A DNA stretch of 43,431 bases from Bacillota bacterium (GCA_023409735.1 JAEYRB010000020.1:1-43431); one strand, 5' to 3'; shown: positions 7,745 through 16,455, counted from the stretch's first letter. Numbers and translations are program-made. The notes: a model not told the origin generated them from the sequence alone.

Positions 7745-8647
7745 TTATTTATAATAAAGCTTAAGCACAATATCCTGGTTATAGTTTCCAAATCCCTTGC
7801 CAAACAGAGTCAGGCCCCCTCTGTTCTTTGCTTCATCATCTACAGATATGCGAAGACTCCACTGCTTCTGTTTTATATTAATCGCATCAAGAGTTACATC
7901 TGAAACCTTCTGTCCATCTATAAAGGTTCCTTCACAGTTTATTCGTAATACCTTCATAAGTCCAAACTGTCCGACTGCAAGACTCCACCAGTCAGGAGTG
8001 TATTTTCCCTTTGTTCCTCCGAAGTCGCCTGGACTTGTCCATTCGCCTACCTTTATTCCATTAATCCTGAAGGTAATATCCGAAGGCCATTTACTATTCA
8101 CACCCGGAGCCTCGGAACCAAGCTCAAGGGATATTTCCAGTTCCTCCGGTTCTTGGCTGGATAATAGGTAATTGGGTATCAAATATTCTACAAATCCCTG
8201 TGTGAGCCATAAAATACCTGCATTTACCCTTTCTGTGTCAAGGAAATACCTTGGGTCATCAAAATAGCCAATAACTTTATCAACTGTAGCTAATCCACAA
8301 GTCGGTGTAACTGAAAAACTGGTATATTGCCCAATCGGAACTGAAAAAATGTGGCACTTTCGGTCTTCTGTTTTTCCTGCCGGAAAGTCCACGTCAATAT
8401 GCTCCGTAATCAGCTTACACTGTTTTTGTACCGCTCCCTTGATATTAACCCTTTCAGAAGAAATTATCTGAGCTTTCTCCAGCTTTTTTACATGCATTGT
8501 AATAATAGCACTGCTTAAGCCGAGCTTTCCGGCCAGTTCCTTTATGTTCATCGGTGTCTGAGCCAGCAGATTGATGATCTTTAACCGCACCGGGCTGGCG
8601 AGAGCCTCATATACCGGAAGCCACTTTTCATTTATATTTATTTTCAA
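7745..8647 (-). CDS. ArsR-type HTH regulator, probably of arabinofuranosidase
   Basis: The N-terminal 70 residues are a winged helix-turn-helix of the ArsR type (ALASPVRLKIINLL, then IKELAGKLGLSSAIITMHVK). The remaining 230 residues have no obvious enzyme motif and may be a ligand-sensing domain. The gene is divergent from the GH51 arabinofuranosidase at 8834, so local control by an arabinose-related signal is likely. The start codon is TTG at 8647, with GGGGGA about 6 nt upstream. Two similar boxes beginning ACCGATTAAT sit next to the start of each divergent gene and are candidate operators. Confidence 0.75.
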   Translation of the reverse strand: MKININEKWLPVYEALASPVRLKIINLLAQTPMNIKELAGKLGLSSAIITMHVKKLEKAQIISSERVNIKGAVQKQCKLITEHIDVDFPAGKTEDRKCHIFSVPIGQYTSFSVTPTCGLATVDKVIGYFDDPRYFLDTERVNAGILWLTQGFVEYLIPNYLLSSQEPEELEISLELGSEAPGVNSKWPSDITFRINGIKVGEWTSPGDFGGTKGKYTPDWWSLAVGQFGLMKVLRINCEGTFIDGQKVSDVTLDAINIKQKQWSLRISVDDEAKNRGGLTLFGKGFGNYNQDIVLKLYYK

Positions 8648-8662
8648 ATTAATTCCCCCTAC

Positions 8663-8686
8663 GACCGATTAATGTAATTATAAATT
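8663..8686. promoter_or_regulatory. Candidate ArsR operator 1
   Basis: ACCGATTAAT followed by an AT-rich partial inverted TAAATTA, just upstream of the regulator start. It matches the box at 8794-8816. Inferred to allow autoregulation. Confidence 0.4.
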
Positions 8687-8743
8687 AGCATAAGTAAAAA
8701 CACAATGGTTACTACTAATATTGAATCAAATTATATGAGCTTA

Positions 8744-8772
8744 TTGACAACACTATTATCCAACAGTATAAT
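8744..8772 (+). promoter_or_regulatory. Sigma-A promoter of the GH51 gene
   Basis: TTGACA (8744-8749) and TATAAT (8767-8772) are both perfect consensus with an exact 17-bp spacer. Start of transcription is expected near 8779, 55 nt before the ATG. Confidence 0.85.
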
Positions 8773-8793
8773 TTTGTTATTAATTTTTATGTT

Positions 8794-8816
8794 TACCGAT
8801 TAATAAATATATTAAT
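8794..8816. promoter_or_regulatory. Candidate ArsR operator 2
   Basis: ACCGATTAATAAATATATTAATG contains inverted ATTAAT arms and matches the box at 8663. It lies between the predicted transcription start and the ribosome site, a roadblock position. Confidence 0.45.
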
Positions 8817-8833
8817 GTTATGGGAGGAATTTT

Positions 8834-10342
8834 ATGAAATCCGCAAAAATGACAATAAATAAGGAATTTGTCATAAGTCAGGTCGATAAAAGAATTTATG
8901 GATCATTTATTGAACATCTTGGCAGAGCAGTGTATGGAGGCATATATGAGCCCGGTCATCCTTGTGCCGACAATATGGGGTTTCGTAAAGATGTCATAGA
9001 TATGGTCAAAGAGCTTCAGGTACCGGTTGTTCGCTATCCCGGAGGCAATTTTGTGTCAGGCTACAACTGGGAGGATAGCGTAGGTCCCAGAGAAAATAGG
9101 CCAAGAAGGACTGACCTGGCTTGGAGTACAATAGAGACTAACGAGATCGGCCTAAACGAGTTCAGTGATTGGGCTAAAAAAGCAAATACAGATATTATGA
9201 TGGCGGTTAATCTCGGCACAAGAGGTGCTGACGCAGCAAGAAGCCTTATTGAATATTCTAACCACCCCGGTGGAGCATATTGGAGTGACCTGAGGAAAAA
9301 GCATGGCTATGACAAGCCACATGATATAAAATTATGGTGCCTCGGAAATGAAATGGATGGACCCTGGCAGATATGTCAAAGAACTGCAGAGGAGTATGGA
9401 AGAGTTGCTACAGAAACTGCCAAAGTCATGAAAAGTGTCGACCCGTCGATCGAGCTTGTAGCTTGCGGAAGCTCAGGCAGCGGAATGCCTACCTTCGGAC
9501 AATGGGAAGCAACTGTACTTGAACATACCTATGACTATGTAGATTATGTCTCGATGCACACTTATTATGGCAACCGCGATAATGATACTCCGAATTTCCT
9601 TGCGCGCAATATGGATATGGATAACTTTATAAAGTCAGTAATAGCCTGCTGTGACTACGTTAAGGCTAAAAAGCGCAGCAAAAAGAATATCAATATCTCC
9701 TTTGATGAATGGAACGTATGGTACCACTCCAATGATGCGGATACAAAAATACCACGCTGGTCAATAGCACCTCACCAACTGGAGGATATTTATAACTTCG
9801 AGGACGCTCTGCTGGTAGGCTCTATGCTGATCACTCTTCTCAAGCATGCTGACCGTGTGAAAATCGCCTGTTTAGCACAGCTTGTTAACGTTATAGCGCC
9901 CATTATGACAGAAGAAAACGGCGGTCCCGCATGGCGTCAGACCATCTTCTATCCGTTTATGCATGCCTCCGCATTAGGCAGGGGAACAGTATTGAATACT
10001 ATCGTCTCATCACCTAAGTACGATTCGAAGGACTTTACTGATGTACCGGTAATTGATACTATTGCGGTTGAAAATGAACAAGACGGCGAACTGGTGATTT
10101 TTGCAGTCAATAAGGATATGCAGGATTCTGTTCTGCTGGAATGTTCCCTAAATCAGTACGGAAATTATAAGATTGTTGAACATATTGTCATGGAAGGCTA
10201 TGATATAAAGGCTGTTAATTCTGCTGCAACTCCTAACAACGTTGTACCGTTTGTTAAGACCGGTACTGCTGAGGTTAAGGATAATGTACTGCAGGTTAAG
10301 CTTTCTAATCTTTCCTGGAATGTTATACGCCTTAAAAAGTAA
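8834..10342 (+). CDS. abfA: Alpha-L-arabinofuranosidase, GH51
   Basis: The 502-aa intracellular enzyme removes alpha-L-arabinofuranosyl residues from arabino-oligosaccharides. The (beta/alpha)8 domain carries the acid/base Glu173 in CLGNEMDGPWQ and the nucleophile Glu292 in SFDEWNVWY, matching the canonical GH51 spacing. The last 150 residues form the beta domain. There is no signal peptide, so substrate must be imported. The ribosome site GGGAGGA is 6 nt before the ATG, and a terminator follows at 10416. It is expressed from a consensus sigma-A promoter and faces an ArsR regulator that probably controls it. Length and motifs are standard. Confidence 0.95.
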   Translation: MKSAKMTINKEFVISQVDKRIYGSFIEHLGRAVYGGIYEPGHPCADNMGFRKDVIDMVKELQVPVVRYPGGNFVSGYNWEDSVGPRENRPRRTDLAWSTIETNEIGLNEFSDWAKKANTDIMMAVNLGTRGADAARSLIEYSNHPGGAYWSDLRKKHGYDKPHDIKLWCLGNEMDGPWQICQRTAEEYGRVATETAKVMKSVDPSIELVACGSSGSGMPTFGQWEATVLEHTYDYVDYVSMHTYYGNRDNDTPNFLARNMDMDNFIKSVIACCDYVKAKKRSKKNINISFDEWNVWYHSNDADTKIPRWSIAPHQLEDIYNFEDALLVGSMLITLLKHADRVKIACLAQLVNVIAPIMTEENGGPAWRQTIFYPFMHASALGRGTVLNTIVSSPKYDSKDFTDVPVIDTIAVENEQDGELVIFAVNKDMQDSVLLECSLNQYGNYKIVEHIVMEGYDIKAVNSAATPNNVVPFVKTGTAEVKDNVLQVKLSNLSWNVIRLKK

Positions 10343-10415
10343 ACTGTAATTCACTCAAAAGGCGCATTATAAAAAAGAAGTCGATATAGTATAGAGGTAA
10401 TACCCAAATGTTTTG

Positions 10416-10453
10416 GACTGTTTCAAATTTATATTGAAGCAGTCTTTTTTTAT
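10416..10453 (+). terminator. Intrinsic terminator of the GH51 gene
   Basis: GACTGTTTCAA pairs with TTGAAGCAGTC and is followed by seven T residues, 75 nt after the stop codon. Confidence 0.85.
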
Positions 10454-10545
10454 AAGTATCCTTTATATGAAAGCAAGTTAGTAAAGAAATTTTGTTCTAC
10501 TCCATTACATCCAGTACAGGAGAAAAACAAAAGTCAACGCAATAA

Positions 10546-10575
10546 ACAAAAAACGGACTCTATGAATCCGTTATC
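10546..10575 (-). terminator. Intrinsic terminator (minus strand)
   Basis: On the minus strand AACGGATTC pairs with GAGTCCGTT around ATA and is followed by TTTTTTG. It lies 40 nt beyond the small basic ORF at 10613-10759, which suggests a real minus-strand transcript there. Confidence 0.7.
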
Positions 10576-10612
10576 AGTAGAATTTTCCAGCATCGGCATA
10601 CACTTAGGCATT

Positions 10613-10759
10613 TTATGTATGATCTATACGTTTTCTTAAAAGTGAACATATCCTAAATGCTCTCCTTTGCCTATTGTGCCTTCTATGCCCCTTGTACGAC
10701 TCTACATGTATAAAAGTATTTGAAACTTTGCTTCTGCGTCTTCTACCAAATATGAGCAT
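10613..10759 (-). CDS. Small arginine-rich ORF (48 aa), possible small protein
   Basis: The frame starting at ATG 10759 (MLIFGRRRRSKVSN...) is preceded by GGTGA about 5 nt upstream and encodes a strongly basic peptide rich in Arg, Lys and His. The longer frame to 10804 lacks a ribosome site. It is followed by a good minus-strand terminator, and it is divergent from the YkuS-like gene. No family recognised. It could equally be a non-coding transcript. Confidence 0.35.
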   Translation of the reverse strand: MLIFGRRRRSKVSNTFIHVESYKGHRRHNRQRRAFRICSLLRKRIDHT

Positions 10760-10907
10760 AATATCACCAAAAAAAATAATACTACAATAATGACAATAAC
10801 GCAAGAAAATGTACCCTAATGGTAACTACATTTTGCAAAAGTATAGAAAAGAGGATTTCGCAAACAATAGTAACGTACAATGGATTATTAAACGAAAGGG
10901 TGTAGAA

Positions 10908-11171
10908 ATGATGAACAGAACGATTGCCGTAGAGAATAGCTTAACGCCGGTAATGGATTTGCTATCCGAAAAGGGCTATAAGGTAGAAGGTATTGATATA
11001 AGTAGTGAATACAGTAAAAATATCGAACAGTACGATGCGGTTGTTATTACAGGTATAAATAGAGATTTTCTAGGCGTTGAAGACATTGTTTCAAAAATAC
11101 CGGTGATTGATGCCGATGGGTTAACAGCAGAGCAAATCTGCCATCAGGTAATCAACAGCCTGAAACAGTAG
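10908..11171 (+). CDS. UPF0180 (YkuS) family protein
   Basis: The 87-aa protein has the family signature: an N-terminal IAVENSLTPVMDLLSEKGY, a central DAVVITGINRDFLGVED and a C-terminal helix (TAEQICHQVINSL). The fold is a small alpha/beta domain of unknown function, common in Firmicutes. GAAAGGG lies 7 nt before the ATG at 10908; a second ATG follows immediately at 10911. The 33 codons upstream in the same frame have no ribosome site. Confidence 0.8.
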   Translation: MMNRTIAVENSLTPVMDLLSEKGYKVEGIDISSEYSKNIEQYDAVVITGINRDFLGVEDIVSKIPVIDADGLTAEQICHQVINSLKQ

Positions 11172-11208
11172 GTTTTGGGAGGCCGGGAGCACAAGGCTGG
11201 GGTTAGTT

Positions 11209-11246
11209 ATTGGAGCAAACCCTTGCCAGCACCCGGTTGCTCTAAT
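11209..11246. repeat. Inverted repeat after the YkuS-like gene
   Basis: ATTGGAGCAA pairs with TTGCTCTAAT (9 of 10). No T-run follows, so it may be a weak terminator or a processing hairpin between the converging YkuS-like and GH95 genes. Confidence 0.4.
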
Positions 11247-11367
11247 TCCACTTGCCATAGTCGATTTTTGAGTATAATGAATTTTATGTTAAATTGTTTA
11301 AATCAATAAATCCCACAAAAGGTTCCTCGTTCATTCATCAGAAACAATGCATTCAGACACAGCATTA

Positions 11368-13680
11368 TCACCTGAGCCTCAATAAATACTCCTTACCCCT
11401 TTCTGTCTTAAACTCCAACGCCATAAATTTTTCAGAATACCTGCTTTCCATCTCACGGCCTCCAATAAATACCTTTACAGGTACAGAGCATCTCACACGA
11501 CAACTGGAGGTGTCGGCTTTTGACCTGACCTTACCGTTGGTAAGCTTCCCGTTTTCCCATTCCATATCGACCTCAAAGCCCCCGCGGGCACATAGGCCTT
11601 TTACACAGCCGTGCTGCCATGATCTCGGTAATGCAGGCAGTAAATGCAGCACTCCTTCATGACTCTGGAGAATCATCTCAGCGATACCTGCCGTTCCTCC
11701 GAAATTGCCGTCTATCTGAAATGGTGGGTGATCATCAAAAAGGTTAGGTAGTGTTGATTTACGCAATAATGCCAACACGTTCTCATATGCCTTTTCTCCA
11801 TCCTCAAGTCTGGCCCACATATTGATGATCCACGCACGGCTCCAGCCGGTGTGTCCTCCTCCAAAAGCAAGTCTTCGCTCAAGAGTTTTTCTTGCTGCGA
11901 CAGCCAGCTTAGGAGTATTTCTTATAGTGATCAGGTTTGCCGGATAGAGGGCAAACAAATGTGAAATATGACGGTGACCAGGCTCAACCTCATCATAGTC
12001 TTCAACCCACTCCTGTATTTGCCCATACTTGCCTATAGCCGGTTTAGGCAGTCGATCCCGTAAGCTTCTTAATTGTTCGGCAAACTCCCCGTCTCTGCCC
12101 AATACTTCAGAAGCCTTCACACAAGCTGAAAACAAGGTATTAATAATCTGACTGTCCATAGATGGTCCGATACACAGGTTGCCCTGCTGACCATTTGGCA
12201 AAATGTATGTATTCTCAGGAGAAACAGAAGGGCAGGTAACCAGCTGCCCATTACCATTATCTATCAGAAAATCTACAAAAAATAGAGCACTTTCTTTAAG
12301 TGTATCATAGACCTTGTCCAGGAAATCCTTATCACAGGTAAATTCATAGTGCTCCCACAGGTGCAGACATAGCCATGCAGCACCCATAGGCCACTGGGTT
12401 GCCGGCATATATAGATCCTGAGGAGCTGTATCACCCCAAATATCTGTATTATGGTGAGCAGTAAAGCCTCGGCAGCCATACATTTTCTTTGCCGTATTCC
12501 GGCCCGGACCCCGCATTCTCTCAATATGGTCAAAAAGGGGCTGATGGCATTGCGATAAATTGCATACCTCAGCCGGCCAATAATTCATCTGAGCATTAAT
12601 ATTGATCGTATATTTACTGTCCCATGCCGGAAGCATATCCTTATTCCATATACCCTGAAGATTTGCGGGTAATGAATCCGGACGACTGGAGGAAATTAGC
12701 AGATACCGTCCAAATTGAAAGTAGAGGGAAATGAGACCGGGGTCTTCATCTCCGTCCTTCATTCTTTGGAGTCTCATATCCGTGGGAAATTCAGGCTCAT
12801 ATTCAGCTTCTTTTGAACCTAATGAAAACTCAACACGCTTGAAGAAGGCTTGATACTCGGTTATATGCTCCGCCCTGAGCTGTTCGTATGGAACAGCAGC
12901 TGCATTATTGACCGTCTCTAAGCACCACTTTTCCGGATCATCACCGTGATAGCTGCTTCTGCCCGCTAATACAAGCGTTACAGCATCTGCATTATCAACG
13001 ACCAGATGTTCTCCCACTGTATATATTACTCCACCCTCTGCACATGCTCTTAATGATGCTCTGAACACACTGCCGCCGTCACCGCCGCAGGTTCCTCTCA
13101 TCATTAATGTGTCAAGCGCAATAGGCTCCGTTCTGTCAAAAGCTCCCGATCTGGTCAAACGGAGTCGGAGAGAGATGCTTCCCGGCTGATCGGCTGTCAA
13201 TCGTACTACAATTACATTTTTAACAGCAGTACAAAACATTTCTCTCCTATAGCAGATACCCTGTTTTTTATAGATAACATTAACAATAGCATTCTCAAGA
13301 TCAAGCTCACGCCGATAACCCTCTATCTGGCCATCCTGGTTGTCAAGATCAACGAACAGGTCACCTAGGGGCTCATAGTGCCCCTGCCCCTCAGGTGTAC
13401 CGGATAATGCTGTTATTGCAAGTCTTTCAGCTTCCTTAAGCCTTCCATTTAACAGGTGCTCCCGTATTGTCGGCAAATATTTCAGTGCATCAGGATTATT
13501 TCGGTCCTTAAAACCACCATACCATATAGTTTCTTCATTGAGCTGGATGTGCTCTGTTTCTACCCCTCCGAATATCATTCCGCCCAAGCTTCCATTTCCT
13601 ATGGGCAAAGCACTGTTCCAATCCCAATAACCTGCTGGTGATAGATACCACAGCCTCAAATCTCTTTTCGCACCGGTCAT
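11368..13680 (-). CDS. Alpha-L-fucosidase, GH95
   Basis: The 770-aa protein begins with the GH95 signature LWYLSPAGYWDWNSALPIGN and IQLNEETIWYGG. Residues matching the characterised active site are visible: Asn360 and Asn362 (ININ before MNYWPAE), acid Glu489 in SPEN, and Asp657 in DGNFGGTAG. Family members remove terminal alpha-1,2-L-fucose, and some act on L-galactosides in plant xyloglucan. No signal peptide, so it is likely cytoplasmic. AGGAG lies 9 nt before the ATG. It is the last gene of the LacI-controlled operon, 12 nt after the dehydrogenase. The dedicated FucU mutarotase in the operon supports fucose as product. Confidence 0.92.
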   Translation of the reverse strand: MTGAKRDLRLWYLSPAGYWDWNSALPIGNGSLGGMIFGGVETEHIQLNEETIWYGGFKDRNNPDALKYLPTIREHLLNGRLKEAERLAITALSGTPEGQGHYEPLGDLFVDLDNQDGQIEGYRRELDLENAIVNVIYKKQGICYRREMFCTAVKNVIVVRLTADQPGSISLRLRLTRSGAFDRTEPIALDTLMMRGTCGGDGGSVFRASLRACAEGGVIYTVGEHLVVDNADAVTLVLAGRSSYHGDDPEKWCLETVNNAAAVPYEQLRAEHITEYQAFFKRVEFSLGSKEAEYEPEFPTDMRLQRMKDGDEDPGLISLYFQFGRYLLISSSRPDSLPANLQGIWNKDMLPAWDSKYTININAQMNYWPAEVCNLSQCHQPLFDHIERMRGPGRNTAKKMYGCRGFTAHHNTDIWGDTAPQDLYMPATQWPMGAAWLCLHLWEHYEFTCDKDFLDKVYDTLKESALFFVDFLIDNGNGQLVTCPSVSPENTYILPNGQQGNLCIGPSMDSQIINTLFSACVKASEVLGRDGEFAEQLRSLRDRLPKPAIGKYGQIQEWVEDYDEVEPGHRHISHLFALYPANLITIRNTPKLAVAARKTLERRLAFGGGHTGWSRAWIINMWARLEDGEKAYENVLALLRKSTLPNLFDDHPPFQIDGNFGGTAGIAEMILQSHEGVLHLLPALPRSWQHGCVKGLCARGGFEVDMEWENGKLTNGKVRSKADTSSCRVRCSVPVKVFIGGREMESRYSEKFMALEFKTERGKEYLLRLR

Positions 13681-13692
13681 GCCTGCACACTC

Positions 13693-14754
13693 CTATTTTA
13701 TTTCTTCATCAAACACTACAGCTACCTTGCCGCACTTACCTTCTGCCATCAGACGATAAGCTTCTGATACATCGTCAAGCTTAAATCTGTGTGTAACAAG
13801 ATCCTCAGGGTGAATTCCCCATCTTACAATTCGTTCTACGAGCTCTTCCATCTTCCATATGCTAGTTACCCATGAGCCATATATAGTCTTCTGCTCGTGA
13901 ATTATATCAGGGCTTGGGTTAAACTCTACAGTTCCGCCTTCTCCGACAAACGCGATCTTTCCCCACTTTCTCGTCCCGCGTATTGCCAACTGACGTCCCG
14001 AAGTATGACCAGAGCAATCGATAGCACGTTCAACACCAAATCCGCCTGTAAGTGCACGGATTTTGTCAAGTGTGTCCGGTCCTGATACAAACACATTGTC
14101 TACCAGTTTCTTGTCAAGAGCCAGCTGGCATCTTTCAGGGGTCACATCTACTCCAATAAGCTTCTGAGCTCCCATTCCCCTTGCAAGCATTAATGTGGCA
14201 AGTCCTACAGGTCCCAATCCTACAACAAGTACAGCATCATTACCCGATATGCCTATCTTCTCCAGACCTTCATAAACTGTTCCGAAGCCACATGCGATCT
14301 GAGCGCCATCAGTATAAGTCAGTTCATCCGGCAAAAGTACGCAGTCTTTTTCATCTGCAAGAATGTAATCAGCCATTCCTCCATCTCTCTGCCATCCATA
14401 AGCAGCTCTCAGCGGGCTTGTACAGCTTATCATATACCCCCTGCGGCAATCGTTGCATAATCCACAGCCGGAAATGTGGTATATAATAACTCTATCGCCT
14501 TCCTTGAAGCGTCTCATGCCGGGACCGCATTTAATGATCTGTCCGGCAGGCTCATGACCAGCTATTTTATCCTGATATCCTTCCGGGCCCTTTCCCAAAT
14601 GCTCGCGGTATATGGCACGAATATCGCTTCCGCAAATTGTTGACGCTTTTGTCTTAATAAGCACCTGTCCATGTCCGGGCTCAGGTATTTCAACATCCTT
14701 CAGCAAAACTGTGCTGTTTCCCGGTAAATAAGCCGCTTTCATAAGTTTACTCAT
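13693..14754 (-). CDS. Zinc-dependent medium-chain dehydrogenase (polyol/sugar type)
   Basis: This 353-aa MDR-family enzyme has a catalytic zinc site (Cys41, His67, Glu68), a structural zinc site (Cys97, Cys100, Cys103, Cys111) and a Rossmann motif (VLVVGLGPVGLA, near residue 176) ending in Asp in LIGVD, which suggests NAD preference. It resembles sorbitol/threonine dehydrogenases. In this operon it may oxidise L-fucose to the lactone, or oxidise L-fucitol made by the aldo-keto reductase to L-fuculose; sequence does not decide. GGAGG is 8 nt before the ATG. The gene is third in the operon. Confidence 0.85.
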   Translation of the reverse strand: MSKLMKAAYLPGNSTVLLKDVEIPEPGHGQVLIKTKASTICGSDIRAIYREHLGKGPEGYQDKIAGHEPAGQIIKCGPGMRRFKEGDRVIIYHISGCGLCNDCRRGYMISCTSPLRAAYGWQRDGGMADYILADEKDCVLLPDELTYTDGAQIACGFGTVYEGLEKIGISGNDAVLVVGLGPVGLATLMLARGMGAQKLIGVDVTPERCQLALDKKLVDNVFVSGPDTLDKIRALTGGFGVERAIDCSGHTSGRQLAIRGTRKWGKIAFVGEGGTVEFNPSPDIIHEQKTIYGSWVTSIWKMEELVERIVRWGIHPEDLVTHRFKLDDVSEAYRLMAEGKCGKVAVVFDEEIK

Positions 14755-14770
14755 TGCATTTTCCTCCTCA

Positions 14771-14795
14771 ATTAATTATTAAGTAATTAATTATT
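14771..14795. repeat. AT-rich inverted repeat in the fucose operon
   Basis: AATTAATTA and TAATTAATT face each other around TTAAG between the FucU and dehydrogenase genes. It could be an mRNA processing or stability hairpin; there is no T-run. Confidence 0.4.
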
Positions 14796-15225
14796 CCTCT
14801 ACCACAACACCCTTTTTCAATATGATATTTGCATAAAGAGCCTTCTCTCCTGTTGAGACTATAGCATAGGTCTTCTTTGCCATATCATAGAATGCAAACC
14901 GTTCAACAAATTCTATTTTGTTTGCCGTCTTCTCATGCTTATTGATAATTTCCTTATATGTATCCCAAATAACCGGTTTTACGGGATCACCCGGTACTAC
15001 TGCCATTAACTTAACTGGAGCTTCTGCATAAGTATCCAACGGGAAAAACTTCAATATTGCATCCAAAACCTCTGGAACACCGTGCCCGTCACACCTTACC
15101 AGTCTATTTGCCAGTGCTGCCGCCGGAAAATTACCGTCAGAGATGACAAGCTCATCTCCATGTCCCATCTCCATTAATATTTTTAATAGCTCAGGTGGTA
15201 AAATCGATGGTACTCCTTTTAACAT
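14791..15225 (-). CDS. fucU: L-fucose mutarotase FucU (RbsD/FucU family)
   Basis: The 144-aa protein matches FucU across its length: MLKGVPSILPPELLKIL, the GHGDELVISDGNFPA motif with catalytic His22, and the C-terminal YANIILKKGVV. It interconverts alpha- and beta-L-fucopyranose released by fucosidases. Together with the GH95 gene it marks the operon as fucose-directed. GGGGAGAG lies about 4 nt before the ATG. It is second in the operon, between the aldo-keto reductase and the dehydrogenase. Confidence 0.92.
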   Translation of the reverse strand: MLKGVPSILPPELLKILMEMGHGDELVISDGNFPAAALANRLVRCDGHGVPEVLDAILKFFPLDTYAEAPVKLMAVVPGDPVKPVIWDTYKEIINKHEKTANKIEFVERFAFYDMAKKTYAIVSTGEKALYANIILKKGVVVEE

Positions 15226-15290
15226 TCTTCTCTCCCCTTCGTCATTTTTTGTCCTCTAGTTATACGGTTTTACCGTAATTTAAATCCACT

Positions 15291-16334
15291 TTACTCTTGA
15301 CATCCAGGTATTACACCATTGACGTCCCAGAGATCTTCCCAGTCTTTTGCGCCTTCCCAAAGGAAAACCTGTCCCTTGATCAAACGGCAGTTCTTGTCAA
15401 TGCCTTCGATAGCCTTCATTTCTTCATCCGTCAGAGGATCGATTGTAGAGCATAAAAGATTATTTATATAATTCTTCCTGTGTACAGAAAATGGTATTGG
15501 AATCTGTCCACGCTGTACAGCCCACTTTATACAAACGATGGCGGGACGAACGCCATGGCTCTCTGCAATTTTCTTAATCACCGGATCTTCCAGATCCACA
15601 GTGTCACTCTCAGTTCTGTCTCTATCAGGACGATTTGGTGAACCTATTGGACAGAAACCAATGGGTACGATATTGTTATCTATACAGTATTGGAACAGCT
15701 CCGGCTGCTGGAAGTGCGGGTGTAGCTCCATTTCATTGGCCGCCGGCTTTATTCTTGCATCTTTTAATACCAGCTTCAGCTTTGGTATCGTCATATTAGA
15801 TGTACCTATATGCCTTACCAGTCCTGCGTCTACCAGTCTCTCCATCTGTCTCCATGTCTTCATGTAATTCTCATGAATGTATGGTACAGCATGAGGATCT
15901 CTGGAATCAACGCTTACCTTAGGAGCATGATAATTGGGGAATGGCCAGTGAACCAGATACATATCCAGATACTCCAGCTTCAGATCCTTGAGCGTTTGTG
16001 CACAGGATAGCAGTACATCCCCGTCTCCATGCATATTATTCCACACTTTGGAGGTAATGAATAATTCTTCCCTTTTAACTCCACATTCCATGGCCTTCCT
16101 TAGTGAATTGCCAATTAGATGCTCATTTCCATAAACCGCAGCACAGTCAATATGCCTGTAACCTATAGATATGGCATCTTCGACAGCTTGTGCTACCTCA
16201 TCTCCCGAAAACCGATCAGAACCAAAAGTTCCAAGTCCGACTGCCGGCATTTTTGCGCCAGTATGCAGTATCCTTTGAGGAACATTTTTTGGATCAACCT
16301 TGTTACAGCAAGTACAATTTTTGTCCATTTCCAT
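15291..16334 (-). CDS. Aldo/keto reductase
   Basis: The 347-aa (beta/alpha)8 NAD(P)H-dependent reductase has the full catalytic tetrad Asp63, Tyr68, Lys96 and His129 (GYRHIDCAAVYGNE, ITSKVWN, LVHWP) and the GTSNM motif. It looks most like aldose/xylose reductase-type enzymes that reduce an aldose to its alditol. An unusual Cys cluster (Cys7, Cys9, Cys10) precedes the barrel. AGGAGG is 5 nt before the ATG. It is the first gene after the promoter with two LacI boxes, so it is probably a core step of the pathway. Activity on L-fucose is inferred from context. Confidence 0.85.
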   Translation of the reverse strand: MEMDKNCTCCNKVDPKNVPQRILHTGAKMPAVGLGTFGSDRFSGDEVAQAVEDAISIGYRHIDCAAVYGNEHLIGNSLRKAMECGVKREELFITSKVWNNMHGDGDVLLSCAQTLKDLKLEYLDMYLVHWPFPNYHAPKVSVDSRDPHAVPYIHENYMKTWRQMERLVDAGLVRHIGTSNMTIPKLKLVLKDARIKPAANEMELHPHFQQPELFQYCIDNNIVPIGFCPIGSPNRPDRDRTESDTVDLEDPVIKKIAESHGVRPAIVCIKWAVQRGQIPIPFSVHRKNYINNLLCSTIDPLTDEEMKAIEGIDKNCRLIKGQVFLWEGAKDWEDLWDVNGVIPGCQE

Positions 16335-16375
16335 AACAACCTCCTATATTATTCTGTGGTTATTGAATAACATAA

Positions 16376-16387
16376 TGAAACGTTTTA
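16376..16387. promoter_or_regulatory. LacI operator O2 of the fucose operon
   Basis: TGAAACGTTTTA is the exact reverse complement of the box in front of lacI (17697-17708), with the palindromic core AAACGTTT typical of LacI-family sites. It lies in the 5' leader, between the predicted start and the ribosome site. Confidence 0.7.
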
Positions 16388-16408
16388 CTTTCATGCAACA
16401 AATAGTTG

Positions 16409-16420
16409 TTTATCGTTTCA
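16409..16420. promoter_or_regulatory. Second LacI-like box at the fucose-operon start site
   Basis: TTTATCGTTTCA matches the lacI box at 9 of 12 positions and overlaps the expected transcription start. Its centre is 33 nt from O2, about three helical turns. Confidence 0.45.
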
Positions 16421-16426
16421 TTTGTT

Positions 16427-16455
16427 ATTATATTTTACTTTCACGTCACTGTCAA
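16427..16455 (-). promoter_or_regulatory. Sigma-A promoter of the fucose operon
   Basis: On the minus strand TTGACA (16455-16450) and TATAAT (16432-16427) are perfect consensus with a 17-bp spacer. Two LacI-type boxes follow immediately downstream. Confidence 0.85.

Noticed and set aside
11172..11367. Strong intrinsic terminator after the YkuS-like gene
   Set aside because: The 10-bp stem at 11209-11246 has no T-run on either strand, so it is listed only as an inverted repeat.
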